A stretch of DNA of 26,428 nt, from IMG/VR virus record IMGVR_UViG_3300032182_000048, positions 1 through 26,428 of that record. One strand, 5' to 3'. Made by a program: the position numbers and the translations under genes. The notes under the pieces were generated by a model that saw only the letters and a program-made list of their open reading frames with translations, was not told the origin of the DNA and ran no database searches. This document shows positions 16,847-22,016 of the stretch, one piece after another (the first letter of the stretch is position 1; each line of letters begins with the position of its first letter). The stretch is from a virus.

Positions 16847-16872
16847 GAGGGGTGTTACCCCCTCGACTTTTT
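16847..16872. terminator. Bidirectional terminator between gp26 unit and gp32
   Basis: A 6-bp stem GAGGGG/CCCCTC (16847-16852 with 16859-16864) with a 6-nt loop is followed on the plus strand by a short T5 run (16868-16872). On the minus strand it is followed by six T's (16846-16841). It can end both the gp26 unit and the convergent gp32 transcript. Confidence 0.75.
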
Positions 16873-16899
16873 CCGCCAAAAAATAGCGGGAAATTTTTT
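16868..16899 (+). terminator. Second rightward terminator
   Basis: TTTCCGC pairs with GCGGGAAA across an A-rich loop (one bulged G), and the stem is followed by a T7 run (16893-16899). It lies directly behind the first terminator, giving the rightward late unit a tandem stop. The bases to 16934 hold nothing else I can identify. Confidence 0.55.
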
Positions 16900-16934
16900 T
16901 CGGAATTCATGGAATCAAAAAGTGAATTTTGAAA

Positions 16935-17837
16935 TCAGTCTTCCGCAAGTTTAGCGAAGTAAGACAAGGCATCATCTTCTTCGACAGCATTGGCACTCAT
17001 CTTCTCACGGAAAGGAGAGGACGGGGTGATGTCAGGTGCATTGAAGTCACCAGCATCGCCAGCGGGAGCAGGATCATACTCCTCATCCTCTACGGTGAGG
17101 GTACGAGCAGCAGGTCGCTTGCCGAGCACAGTGTCGAGACGTGACTGAAGTTCTTCATAGGACTTGAACTTGTCTTCGGAAGTGAACTCGGAAAGAGAGT
17201 ATTGCTTCTTCCAGATCTCTTCCATCTCAGTGTCATCAGAACTGACAGCAGTAGGTTCTGCAAACTCAGACGAATCGTAGTTCCAGTAACCACCGACAGT
17301 TTTGATCTTGATCTTAAAGTTGGCACCTTCCCAGAAGTCAAAGACGTTGATGGGAGTCTCATCTTCAAACTCAGGTTGCATGGCAGCGAGGATCTTGTCA
17401 TGGATCTTCTTACCATACTTGTACAGGAAGACACGACCTTCGTTCTCAGGATGCTTAGGATCCTTTACAACGAGGATGTTGCTGTAGTAAGACAGTTTAC
17501 GCTTACGTTGACGTGCAGTGTCTTCGTCACCAGACTTCCACAGTTGTCCGTTCTTCAGACAAATGGGGCACTGACCACCGTGAGTGGTGGGGCAGTTCTC
17601 GATCAACCAACCACCGCTCTCTTGGAAAGCATGGTTGTACAGTTTTGCCCAGGGGAGGGTCTCACCCTCAGGTGCGGGAAGGAAACGGATTACCGCATAA
17701 CCGTTACCGCTAGCGTCAAGTTCGGGCTTCCACAGACGTTCGTCGGCACCGCTGCTAGCGTTGCTGGACTTCTGCAGTTCCTTTTGAAGGAACTCCATGT
17801 TGTTCTGGGACTTGCGCTTAAGATCTGCGAAGGACAT
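16935..17837 (-). CDS. gp32: Single-stranded DNA-binding protein gp32
   Basis: This encodes 300 residues (T4 gp32 is 301). The N-terminus carries the LAST-type motif KRKS (7-10) used for cooperative self-association. The zinc site is intact with ligands His69, Cys82, Cys90 and Cys93 (T4: His64, Cys77, Cys87, Cys90). The aromatic core 'LLYKYGKKIHDKI' type segment and 'FKIKIKTVGGYWNYDSS' belong to the OB ssDNA-binding cleft. The C-terminus is very acidic (VEEDDALSYFAKLAED), the tail that recruits replication partners. GAGGT lies 5 nt before the ATG. It has its own strong sigma70 promoter and a long leader, and ends at the bidirectional terminator. Confidence 0.95.
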   Translation of the reverse strand: MSFADLKRKSQNNMEFLQKELQKSSNASSGADERLWKPELDASGNGYAVIRFLPAPEGETLPWAKLYNHAFQESGGWLIENCPTTHGGQCPICLKNGQLWKSGDEDTARQRKRKLSYYSNILVVKDPKHPENEGRVFLYKYGKKIHDKILAAMQPEFEDETPINVFDFWEGANFKIKIKTVGGYWNYDSSEFAEPTAVSSDDTEMEEIWKKQYSLSEFTSEDKFKSYEELQSRLDTVLGKRPAARTLTVEDEEYDPAPAGDAGDFNAPDITPSSPFREKMSANAVEEDDALSYFAKLAED

Positions 17838-17918
17838 CGGATACCTCGGATTAGTTGGATGTGTTGGATGGTTGGGTCTTACGGTGCGAACCAGTCTCCC
17901 AGTCCCGTCCTGCCCAAC
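17838..17918 (-). promoter_or_regulatory. gp32 5' leader, possible autoregulatory operator
   Basis: The gp32 leader is about 80 nt. Its 5' part can close a 6-bp GTTGGG/CCCAAC stem (17913-17918 with 17871-17876). Its 3' part, up to the GAGGT ribosome site, is a G-poor A/C/T stretch with tandem CATCCAAC-type repeats and no obvious structure. T4 gp32 represses its own translation by cooperative binding to an unstructured leader next to a pseudoknot. The layout here is similar, though a pseudoknot is not proven. Confidence 0.4.
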
Positions 17919-17924
17919 AAAGTT

Positions 17925-17953
17925 AGTATAACAGATGACAGGTCAGGAGTCAA
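17925..17953 (-). promoter_or_regulatory. Sigma70 promoter of gp32
   Basis: On the minus strand: TTGACT (17948-17953), a 17-nt spacer, TATACT (17925-17930). Each hexamer is one base from consensus. The TGA stop of the upstream DUF1825-type gene (17950-17952) is part of the -35 hexamer. Confidence 0.82.
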
Positions 17954-18288
17954 CCCCCTGCATCTAGTTGTTGCTTCATCATTTGGACACGCTCTAGGAG
18001 GGCGTCAAACATATCGTTCAGATCATCGCCTGGTTCAGCACCAAGCATGACTGCAGCATCTCTCATGGAGTCTGCCATGCTGATTGCTTCCTCATCGTCG
18101 CTAAGTTTGAGTCTAGCATAAAAGATCTTCTGCTTCTCAATAAGAGACTCCAGAACATTGAAGTAATCCATCTTCTTTTCTTTTGGCAGCACTGGGAATG
18201 CAACCATGGATCTCATGCAAAACTCTTGCATCGCAGCCATCTCTTGGATGTTACCACGAACCATTTCAGATTTAAAGAACTCGTTCAT
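17950..18288 (-). CDS. DUF1825-type protein shared with cyanobacteria
   Basis: This encodes 112 residues, all helical. The N-terminal 'EFFKSEMVRGNIQEM', the central 'YFNVLESLIEKQKIFYARLKLSDDEEA' and the C-terminal 'MFDALLERVQMMKQQL' match, from memory, the pattern of the cyanobacterial DUF1825 family (FF.SE.V, then LE.LM.RY.IF..R..LS.D, then MFD..N..LERMK). It overlaps gp33 as ATGA and lies just before gp32. In T4 the order is 33-59-32, so this protein occupies the place of the helicase loader gp59 but is half its length (T4 gp59 is 217) and not obviously related. Function is unknown. A role with gp33/gp32 in transcription or replication is inference. Confidence 0.7.
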   Translation of the reverse strand: MNEFFKSEMVRGNIQEMAAMQEFCMRSMVAFPVLPKEKKMDYFNVLESLIEKQKIFYARLKLSDDEEAISMADSMRDAAVMLGAEPGDDLNDMFDALLERVQMMKQQLDAGG

Positions 18289-18503
18289 ACTAGCATCAAC
18301 TTAGCTCGACTGGTTTTCTTAATGTAATTAAGTTTTTGTGCATCATACTTAAGTTTCTCCTTAAGTGGTTTGCTAATCAGTTTAGGAACTGATTCAATTT
18401 CAATGTCGTTAGACTCACAGTAATGTACAATAGCATCAATGTAATTCATCGAATTTTCGTATGCAATTTTCTCAACATCCTGCGAGAATTTCGCAGCGGT
18501 CAT
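18285..18503 (-). CDS. gp33: Late-transcription coactivator gp33
   Basis: This encodes 72 residues from the ATG at 18503. The core 'KFSQDVEKIAYENSMNYIDAIVHYCESNDIEIESVPKLISKPLKEKLKYDAQKLN' is the T4 gp33 late-coactivator family pattern. gp33 binds the RNA polymerase beta flap and the sliding clamp to switch on late promoters. GGAGGA lies 7 nt before this ATG. A second in-frame ATG at 18530 (MPKNLEDKF, 81 residues) also has a GGAG 5 nt upstream and would overlap the nuclease gene. The frame stays open to 18599, but that extension is nuclease-gene shadow. Position next to gp32 mirrors T4 (33-59-32). Confidence 0.8.
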   Translation of the reverse strand: MTAAKFSQDVEKIAYENSMNYIDAIVHYCESNDIEIESVPKLISKPLKEKLKYDAQKLNYIKKTSRAKLMLV

Positions 18504-18507
18504 AAAT

Positions 18508-19197
18508 TTATCCTCCAGATTTTTTGGCATTTTTACTCCGATACTCTTCGATGTACTCTTGAAGCGAAAGAAAGTATTCTTTCTTGGGTGGAACGACACT
18601 TACCTGAACGTCTCCGTTCTCACAAGAGACAATCGTCACTAATTGTTTTACAGACAAGTCGTAACGTTCTTGAAGCATACATGCGTATGCAGTTTCTTGA
18701 ACGTAGTAATCGTATAGATACTTCTCGTCTTTTTCTTTTGCGGAGGTCTTAAAATCAATGATGGACAACACCCCCTCGTATTCCGCAATGCAGTCAACTC
18801 GTCCTGCAATTTGCAAATAATCGGAATACAGTGCCGCTTCTTGTAGGTATATATTATTTATACGGTCAAGAATATGTCTCGAAGAGTTAAACATGATCCA
18901 AGGCAAAGGTTGGTCCTTGTACTTTGTGGTATCTAACTCATTGTTGATGTAATCTTCAACGAGCTTGTGGTATCTAGTACCACGACCAGCAGCACGGTTA
19001 GAGACTGCTTGTGCTTTCTCTTTACCAACCCTTGCTTTCCACTTAGCAAGACTTGCTTGCTTCTTAGAGTTGTTACTGATCACAGTGGTAGCAGAGGGAT
19101 ACTTGCCACCGCTAGGAGTGACATAGTATCTCTTCCCATCGATTGTAACTGTGTTCATCTCAATGGGTTCTAACCCAACATGATCAAATATATGCAT
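18508..19197 (-). CDS. RecB-like PD-(D/E)XK exonuclease
   Basis: This encodes 229 residues. The motifs of the RecB/Cas4/MGME1-type nuclease branch are all present: 'GRGTRYHKLVEDYI' (His77), 'IAGRVDCIAEYEGVLSIIDFKTSAKEK' with Asp135, Asp148 and Lys150, and 'YYVQETAYACML' (Gln167). It probably degrades or trims DNA during replication or host takeover. Its ATG shares one base with the phoH stop. The stop lies 5 nt before the gp33 ATG. A perfect TATAAATA box on the same strand lies inside it. Confidence 0.85.
   Translation of the reverse strand: MHIFDHVGLEPIEMNTVTIDGKRYYVTPSGGKYPSATTVISNNSKKQASLAKWKARVGKEKAQAVSNRAAGRGTRYHKLVEDYINNELDTTKYKDQPLPWIMFNSSRHILDRINNIYLQEAALYSDYLQIAGRVDCIAEYEGVLSIIDFKTSAKEKDEKYLYDYYVQETAYACMLQERYDLSVKQLVTIVSCENGDVQVSVVPPKKEYFLSLQEYIEEYRSKNAKKSGG
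18855..18862 (-). promoter_or_regulatory. Internal late promoter candidate ahead of gp33-gp32
   Basis: The minus strand reads TATAAATA, the exact T4 late consensus, inside the nuclease gene about 350 nt upstream of the gp33 start. It could boost gp33 and gp32 late in infection. It codes for amino acids in the nuclease (around NNIY), so chance is possible. Confidence 0.35.
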
Positions 19198-19952
19198 TAG
19201 AATCCGAGGTTAAGTTTAGCAATCAGATAGTTCTTGACAAGTCCAGAGCGAACAATGTCCTCGATACCATACTCAATCATAGCAAAATCATCAGTCATGC
19301 TTGCAATGATTCTTTGGAAGTCAAGGATGCCTGTCTTCTCATTGATCTTCTGTAAGTCAGACTGATTAGCATCACCACAGAACATGATCTTAGTATCTTC
19401 ACCTACACGAGTCATGATTGAATCAAGTTCGTGGAAGTTGAGGTTCTGACATTCATCAACAATGACAATCGCTTTGTCGAGTGTAGAACCACGAAGGAAA
19501 GATGTACTCCAGAAACTAATAGTCTCCTGACTCTTCAGTCCTTCATAAAGCATGTCGAATGCCGCATCATCAGGCATCTCAAACATGTACTTAACCATAT
19601 TTTTATATGGAATTTGATAAAGCGATGCTTTATCTTCGTGGGTCCCTGGTAGGAAACCAATTTCTCTAGTAGCAACTAGCGATCGTACAATATAAATCTT
19701 TTCATAAGGAGAATCCTCATTGAGAACATCTCTAAGTGCAAGATACAAAGCAACGAAAGTCTTACCCGTTCCAGCACATCCAGAAGCATAGATGTTCTTA
19801 CCAGCACCATACTCTTCAAACATAACCTCTTGGTTTTCTGTGAGAGGTTCAATGTTAAGAAGGTAGTTGCTGTTGATAGGTTTTCTACGCTTCATCTGCT
19901 TTGCAGACATCCCATTAATATCTGGGGTTAGTTTCTTTCTAGATCTTGGCAT
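19197..19952 (-). CDS. phoH: PhoH-like ATPase
   Basis: This encodes 251 residues. Walker A is 'GCAGTGKT' (58-65) and Walker B 'AIVIVDECQN' (about 160-170). 'YIVRSLVATREIGFLPGTHEDK' and 'KIMFCGDANQSDL' are typical of the PhoH P-loop NTPase/helicase domain. The first 30 residues are a basic extension. phoH is common in cyanophages; its role is unsettled (RNA metabolism or phosphate-stress response). It overlaps the nuclease gene by one base and lies 14 nt behind the FmdB-like gene. Confidence 0.93.
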   Translation of the reverse strand: MPRSRKKLTPDINGMSAKQMKRRKPINSNYLLNIEPLTENQEVMFEEYGAGKNIYASGCAGTGKTFVALYLALRDVLNEDSPYEKIYIVRSLVATREIGFLPGTHEDKASLYQIPYKNMVKYMFEMPDDAAFDMLYEGLKSQETISFWSTSFLRGSTLDKAIVIVDECQNLNFHELDSIMTRVGEDTKIMFCGDANQSDLQKINEKTGILDFQRIIASMTDDFAMIEYGIEDIVRSGLVKNYLIAKLNLGF

Positions 19953-19966
19953 AAGTTTTCTCTAAT

Positions 19967-20206
19967 TTACCATTGAACATTTGAACCAGGCAGTTTGGAT
20001 GCAGAGGTCATAATCTCAGACCAACCAGGATGAGTCTTGCCCATCTTGTTTCTCCAATCACCAGACTCACCGACGCCAGCAACACCAGCGGACCAGTCTT
20101 TATCCCAATCGGGATTGTCTTTCTTCCACTGTTCGTACTCAGCGACAGTCATACGTAGTTCCTGAGTTTCCCCAGTCTCTTTGTGTTTAACAGGATAGGT
20201 AGGCAT
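19967..20206 (-). CDS. Small FmdB-like conserved cyanophage protein
   Basis: This encodes 79 residues from the ATG at 20206, which overlaps the thyX stop as TAATG and has GGAG upstream. The frame extends three codons further. 'MPTYPVKHKETGETQELRMTVAEYEQWKKDNPDWDKDW' resembles the N-terminus of the FmdB-type 'MPTY..' family seen in many cyanophages, but this copy lacks the zinc-binding cysteines. The middle is Gly-rich and the end is 'HPGWSEIMTSASKLPGS'. Function is unknown. Confidence 0.75.
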   Translation of the reverse strand: MPTYPVKHKETGETQELRMTVAEYEQWKKDNPDWDKDWSAGVAGVGESGDWRNKMGKTHPGWSEIMTSASKLPGSNVQW

Positions 20207-20853
20207 TAATTCCACTCCAATGCTTCAGCAACTGTAGGAAATTGCTCACAGAAAATTTCTTTACATGCAAGAGCAATGTCCATGTGTTCTTTTTGTGTGC
20301 CGTTGGCACTACGCAGATCTATATAGTGGATCCACGACCTCACAGATCCCGTCATGTAGAGTCTGGTAGGAGTGGCGAGGGGGAGCACAAAACGAGCACA
20401 CTCCTTTGCAATTTGTGCATCAAGCATTTCTTGATACAGTTTCATCCCCTCATCAAAGTGTCGTCTGATCTTGATCTCAAATTCCTGACGGGTAAAGGGA
20501 TCAATGTCATCGATGGAGTTCTGTCTGTTCTTAGTGTCTTGGCGACGTAGATCAGGGACAGGGATAACATCCCCAAGTAGAGAGCTGTCAGCATAGCGTT
20601 GTGAAAATTCTTGATATGTAAATGAACGGTGACGCAAGCACTGAGCTGCTAGACCCCGTGTTGTATTTATCTCAAGCGTCATAAATGCTTGCTCAAATAC
20701 ACTCCAGTGCTGATGCTTGACGCAATACTTAAGCAGCCCCGATACCTTCGGGTTCTCCTGGTTGTTCGGATTGCTCACTCTCGCTACGTACCCCATCGTC
20801 TTCTCCGCTTCGGGAGTCACCGATACCAATTTCACTTGGGATTGTTGCGTCAT
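20206..20853 (-). CDS. thyX: Flavin-dependent thymidylate synthase ThyX
   Basis: This encodes 215 residues from the ATG at 20853 (AAGG 8 nt upstream; a TTG two codons earlier is less likely). The ThyX signature RHR-x7-S is intact as 'RHRSFTYQEFSQRYAD' (Arg74, Ser84), binding FAD and dUMP. 'GYVARVSNP', 'HWSVFEQAFMTLEI' and 'YMTGSVRSWIHYIDLRS' complete the family core. It makes dTMP from dUMP with methylene-THF and NADPH, feeding phage DNA synthesis. Its first 125 bases are also covered by the preceding unknown ORF. A GATAAATA box on the same strand at 20664-20671 is inside it. Confidence 0.95.
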   Translation of the reverse strand: MTQQSQVKLVSVTPEAEKTMGYVARVSNPNNQENPKVSGLLKYCVKHQHWSVFEQAFMTLEINTTRGLAAQCLRHRSFTYQEFSQRYADSSLLGDVIPVPDLRRQDTKNRQNSIDDIDPFTRQEFEIKIRRHFDEGMKLYQEMLDAQIAKECARFVLPLATPTRLYMTGSVRSWIHYIDLRSANGTQKEHMDIALACKEIFCEQFPTVAEALEWN

Positions 20854-21028
20854 AACCAAAACCTTGTTGTGATTTTTCTAGATTTTTGAGGGTGGAACGT
20901 ACTTGCTCTGCTTGATAAAGTTCTTTCTTGATCTTTACAAACTCATCGTTGTCGTATAGATGAGGTTTACTCACAGCATTACGTAACCACTTAATATATT
21001 GATTAATAGATGATGGTGCTTGGGTCAT
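20729..21028 (-). CDS. Hypothetical protein overlapping thyX
   Basis: This encodes 99 residues, unrecognised. The first about 58 (INQYIKWLRNAVSKPHLYDNDEFVKIKKELYQAEQ) look like a normal charged helical protein. The rest is an acidic Gly/Ser/Glu tail read from the other frame of thyX. It begins about 15 nt after the start predicted for the promoter at 21050-21078. No Shine-Dalgarno is visible. The 125-base overlap with thyX is far longer than any other in the window. Confidence 0.6.
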   Translation of the reverse strand: MTQAPSSINQYIKWLRNAVSKPHLYDNDEFVKIKKELYQAEQVRSTLKNLEKSQQGFGYDATIPSEIGIGDSRSGEDDGVRSESEQSEQPGEPEGIGAA

Positions 21029-21049
21029 ACGAAATGTAATAACCCGTAC

Positions 21050-21078
21050 ATTCTACCATAAAAAAAGGAGGGTGTCAA
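21050..21078 (-). promoter_or_regulatory. Sigma70 promoter nested in a terminator
   Basis: On the minus strand: exact TTGACA (21073-21078), 17-nt spacer, TAGAAT (21050-21055). It would drive the thyX-phoH-gp33 unit. The -35 hexamer lies in the loop region of the preceding terminator and contains the TGA stop (21075-21077) of the upstream small gene. Confidence 0.8.
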
Positions 21079-21084
21079 CCCTCC
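21060..21084 (-). terminator. Leftward terminator ending the small-gene cassette
   Basis: A 7-bp stem GGAGGGT/ACCCTCC (21067-21073 with 21078-21084) with a 4-nt loop is followed on the minus strand by a T7 run (21066-21060). The stop codon of the last small gene sits in the loop. Confidence 0.8.
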
Positions 21085-21239
21085 TGTTCTGTGACCTTCC
21101 AAGTGCTAGTGCCTCTGGATTTTAAATTAACCCACTTGGCATAATGTACGCCACGATAAGTTAAGAATCCAAAGACTCTATCTGGATCGTGTTTGTCTGG
21201 ATCATAAACTGGAAGATCATATTCCAGTTTAATCTTCAT
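21075..21239 (-). CDS. Small hypothetical protein with YRGVHY motif
   Basis: This encodes 54 residues from the ATG at 21239 (AAGG upstream); the frame is open ten codons further but the Cys-rich extension is the shadow of the preceding small gene. 'DPDRVFGFLTYRGVHYAKW' contains a YRG.xY element like the neighbouring DUF4278-type protein, which may mean a shared ancestor. Function is unknown. The stop is inside both a terminator loop and a -35 box. Confidence 0.65.
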   Translation of the reverse strand: MKIKLEYDLPVYDPDKHDPDRVFGFLTYRGVHYAKWVNLKSRGTSTWKVTEQEG

Positions 21240-21240
21240 G

Positions 21241-21336
21241 CTACACCTTCTGCAGCAGTAGCAGTTCACCGTAGATCATGCCAATAAATGCTACACAACC
21301 TAGGGACGATAGTCCAACTACTTGTAGTGCTAGCAT
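21241..21336 (-). CDS. 31-residue single-span membrane peptide
   Basis: An ATG at 21336 opens 31 codons (MLALQVVGLSSLGCVAFIGMIYGELL...). The product is almost entirely one hydrophobic helix, ending in Gln-Lys-Val. An in-frame GTG at 21345 overlaps the stop of the DUF4278-type gene (GTGA) and would add three residues. The TAG stop is one base before the next ATG. The close packing and clear transmembrane pattern support a real gene; size makes it uncertain. Confidence 0.5.
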   Translation of the reverse strand: MLALQVVGLSSLGCVAFIGMIYGELLLLQKV

Positions 21337-21341
21337 GGCGA

Positions 21342-21506
21342 TCACTTGGTGTAGGTGCGACCACGATAGCAGAACTCTCCGTGAGTTTCCTCACCAGTCT
21401 GCTTACAGTCATACTTAACACCACGATATGCAGTGTTAGCAATTTGTGCGTCATGAAGTGCAGATGCTCTTTCAATCTGCCTCTTGATGATGTTTAAAGT
21501 GTTCAT
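21342..21506 (-). CDS. Small DUF4278-type protein
   Basis: This encodes 54 residues (MNTLNIIKRQIERASALHD...). AGGAG lies 7 nt before the ATG at 21506, the best ribosome site in the cassette. The C-terminal half 'AYRGVKYDC' and 'FCYRGRTYTK' repeats a YRG.xY unit, as in DUF4278 proteins common in cyanobacteria and their phages. Two cysteines (34 and 46) lie near the two units. Function is unknown. A longer ORF in another frame over this region (21266-21475) is its shadow. Confidence 0.72.
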   Translation of the reverse strand: MNTLNIIKRQIERASALHDAQIANTAYRGVKYDCKQTGEETHGEFCYRGRTYTK

Positions 21507-21549
21507 GGGTAATCTCCTGAAATACTGAGGTTAGTTAAAACCCGTTCCT

Positions 21550-21711
21550 TCAGACTTGTGCGTCCCAGTCACACTCAGGCGTTGCTTCTTGAATAGTTTC
21601 AATCAGCTCTTCCTTAGCGTGATTGCTAATGTATTCGTGTTCTCTTATTCGGTCCAGCATTTCTGCTGCGTTGGTACAAGAGATATTAGCATAGAGTAGA
21701 AACTCAAACAT
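21550..21711 (-). CDS. Small conserved-type acidic protein
   Basis: This encodes 53 residues (start MFEFLLYANISC). After a short hydrophobic N-terminus comes an amphipathic helical body 'EMLDRIREHEYISNHAKEELIETIQEATPECDWDAQ'. The pattern resembles small proteins frequent in cyanophage accessory regions. It may be distantly related to the protein encoded just upstream (hydrophobic start, then Ser-Cys, then a charged helix). The ATG is preceded by CGTTCATCC, the same nine bases found before the upstream gene's ATG. A GGAG lies 10 nt upstream. Confidence 0.7.
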   Translation of the reverse strand: MFEFLLYANISCTNAAEMLDRIREHEYISNHAKEELIETIQEATPECDWDAQV

Positions 21712-21747
21712 GGGATGAACGCTCCGTTCCGAGTCTTACTTGCGTCC

Positions 21748-21948
21748 TCAGGTTAAAGTACCTGTGCATTGACCATCATCTACTTTGGATTTGAAATACA
21801 AGATTAGATTTCGCTTAGTCCTAAAGTCTAAGTTACCATCTAAGTGTATCTCAACTCGTTTTTGTAGAAACCTTTCACAGGACATGTGCCACCCATAGGG
21901 TGACGGATCGTGATGGGCTAAGGTCAAAGCCAATAGTAGTGTAACCAT
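21748..21948 (-). CDS. Small protein with signal-like N-terminus
   Basis: This encodes 66 residues from the ATG at 21948. An earlier in-frame ATG (21975) lies upstream of the -10 box, so transcripts from this promoter cannot include it. 'MVTLLLALTLAHHD' looks like a short signal peptide or membrane anchor. 'MSCERFLQKRVEIHLDGNLDFRTKRNLILYFKSKVDDGQC' follows, with two cysteines that could pair in the periplasm. The predicted leader is only about 11 nt and lacks a Shine-Dalgarno. Function is unknown. Confidence 0.6.
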   Translation of the reverse strand: MVTLLLALTLAHHDPSPYGWHMSCERFLQKRVEIHLDGNLDFRTKRNLILYFKSKVDDGQCTGTLT

Positions 21949-21965
21949 TGGATGAACGTTGCTAT

Positions 21966-21994
21966 AGTATAGCATAAGTATTTAGGATTGTCAA
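21966..21994 (-). promoter_or_regulatory. Sigma70 promoter of the small-gene cassette
   Basis: On the minus strand: exact TTGACA (21989-21994), 17-nt spacer, TATACT (21966-21971). Expected start is near 21959, about 11 nt before the first usable ATG. Confidence 0.85.
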
Positions 21995-22016
21995 ACGGTA
22001 TAATGTGCTACCGTTT
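21993..22016 (-). terminator. Hairpin at the end of speD, weak terminator candidate
   Basis: AAACGGTA pairs with TACCGTTT (21993-22000 with 22009-22016) over an 8-nt loop. The speD stop (22008-22010) lies at the loop edge. On the minus strand only TTT follows, so termination may be partial. The 3' arm runs into the -35 hexamer of the next promoter. Confidence 0.4.

Noticed and set aside
17202-18050. 282-codon plus-strand ORF antisense to gp32 and the DUF1825-type gene
   Set aside because: The opposite strand encodes gp32 with intact LAST motif, zinc site and acidic tail, plus its promoter. The antisense product has no recognisable fold and is a codon-bias shadow.
17950-18288. Naming the gene before gp32 as gp59 because of T4 gene order
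   Set aside because: It is half the expected length and its residue pattern fits DUF1825 better.
21266-21475. 69-codon minus-strand ORF
   Set aside because: It overlaps the better DUF4278-type frame (21342-21506), which has AGGAG and a family motif. The longer frame has a random Ser/Arg-rich composition.
21949-21975. Longer start (ATG 21975) for the signal-like small protein
   Set aside because: It lies upstream of the -10 box of the cassette promoter, so it would not be in that transcript; the ATG at 21948 is used instead.
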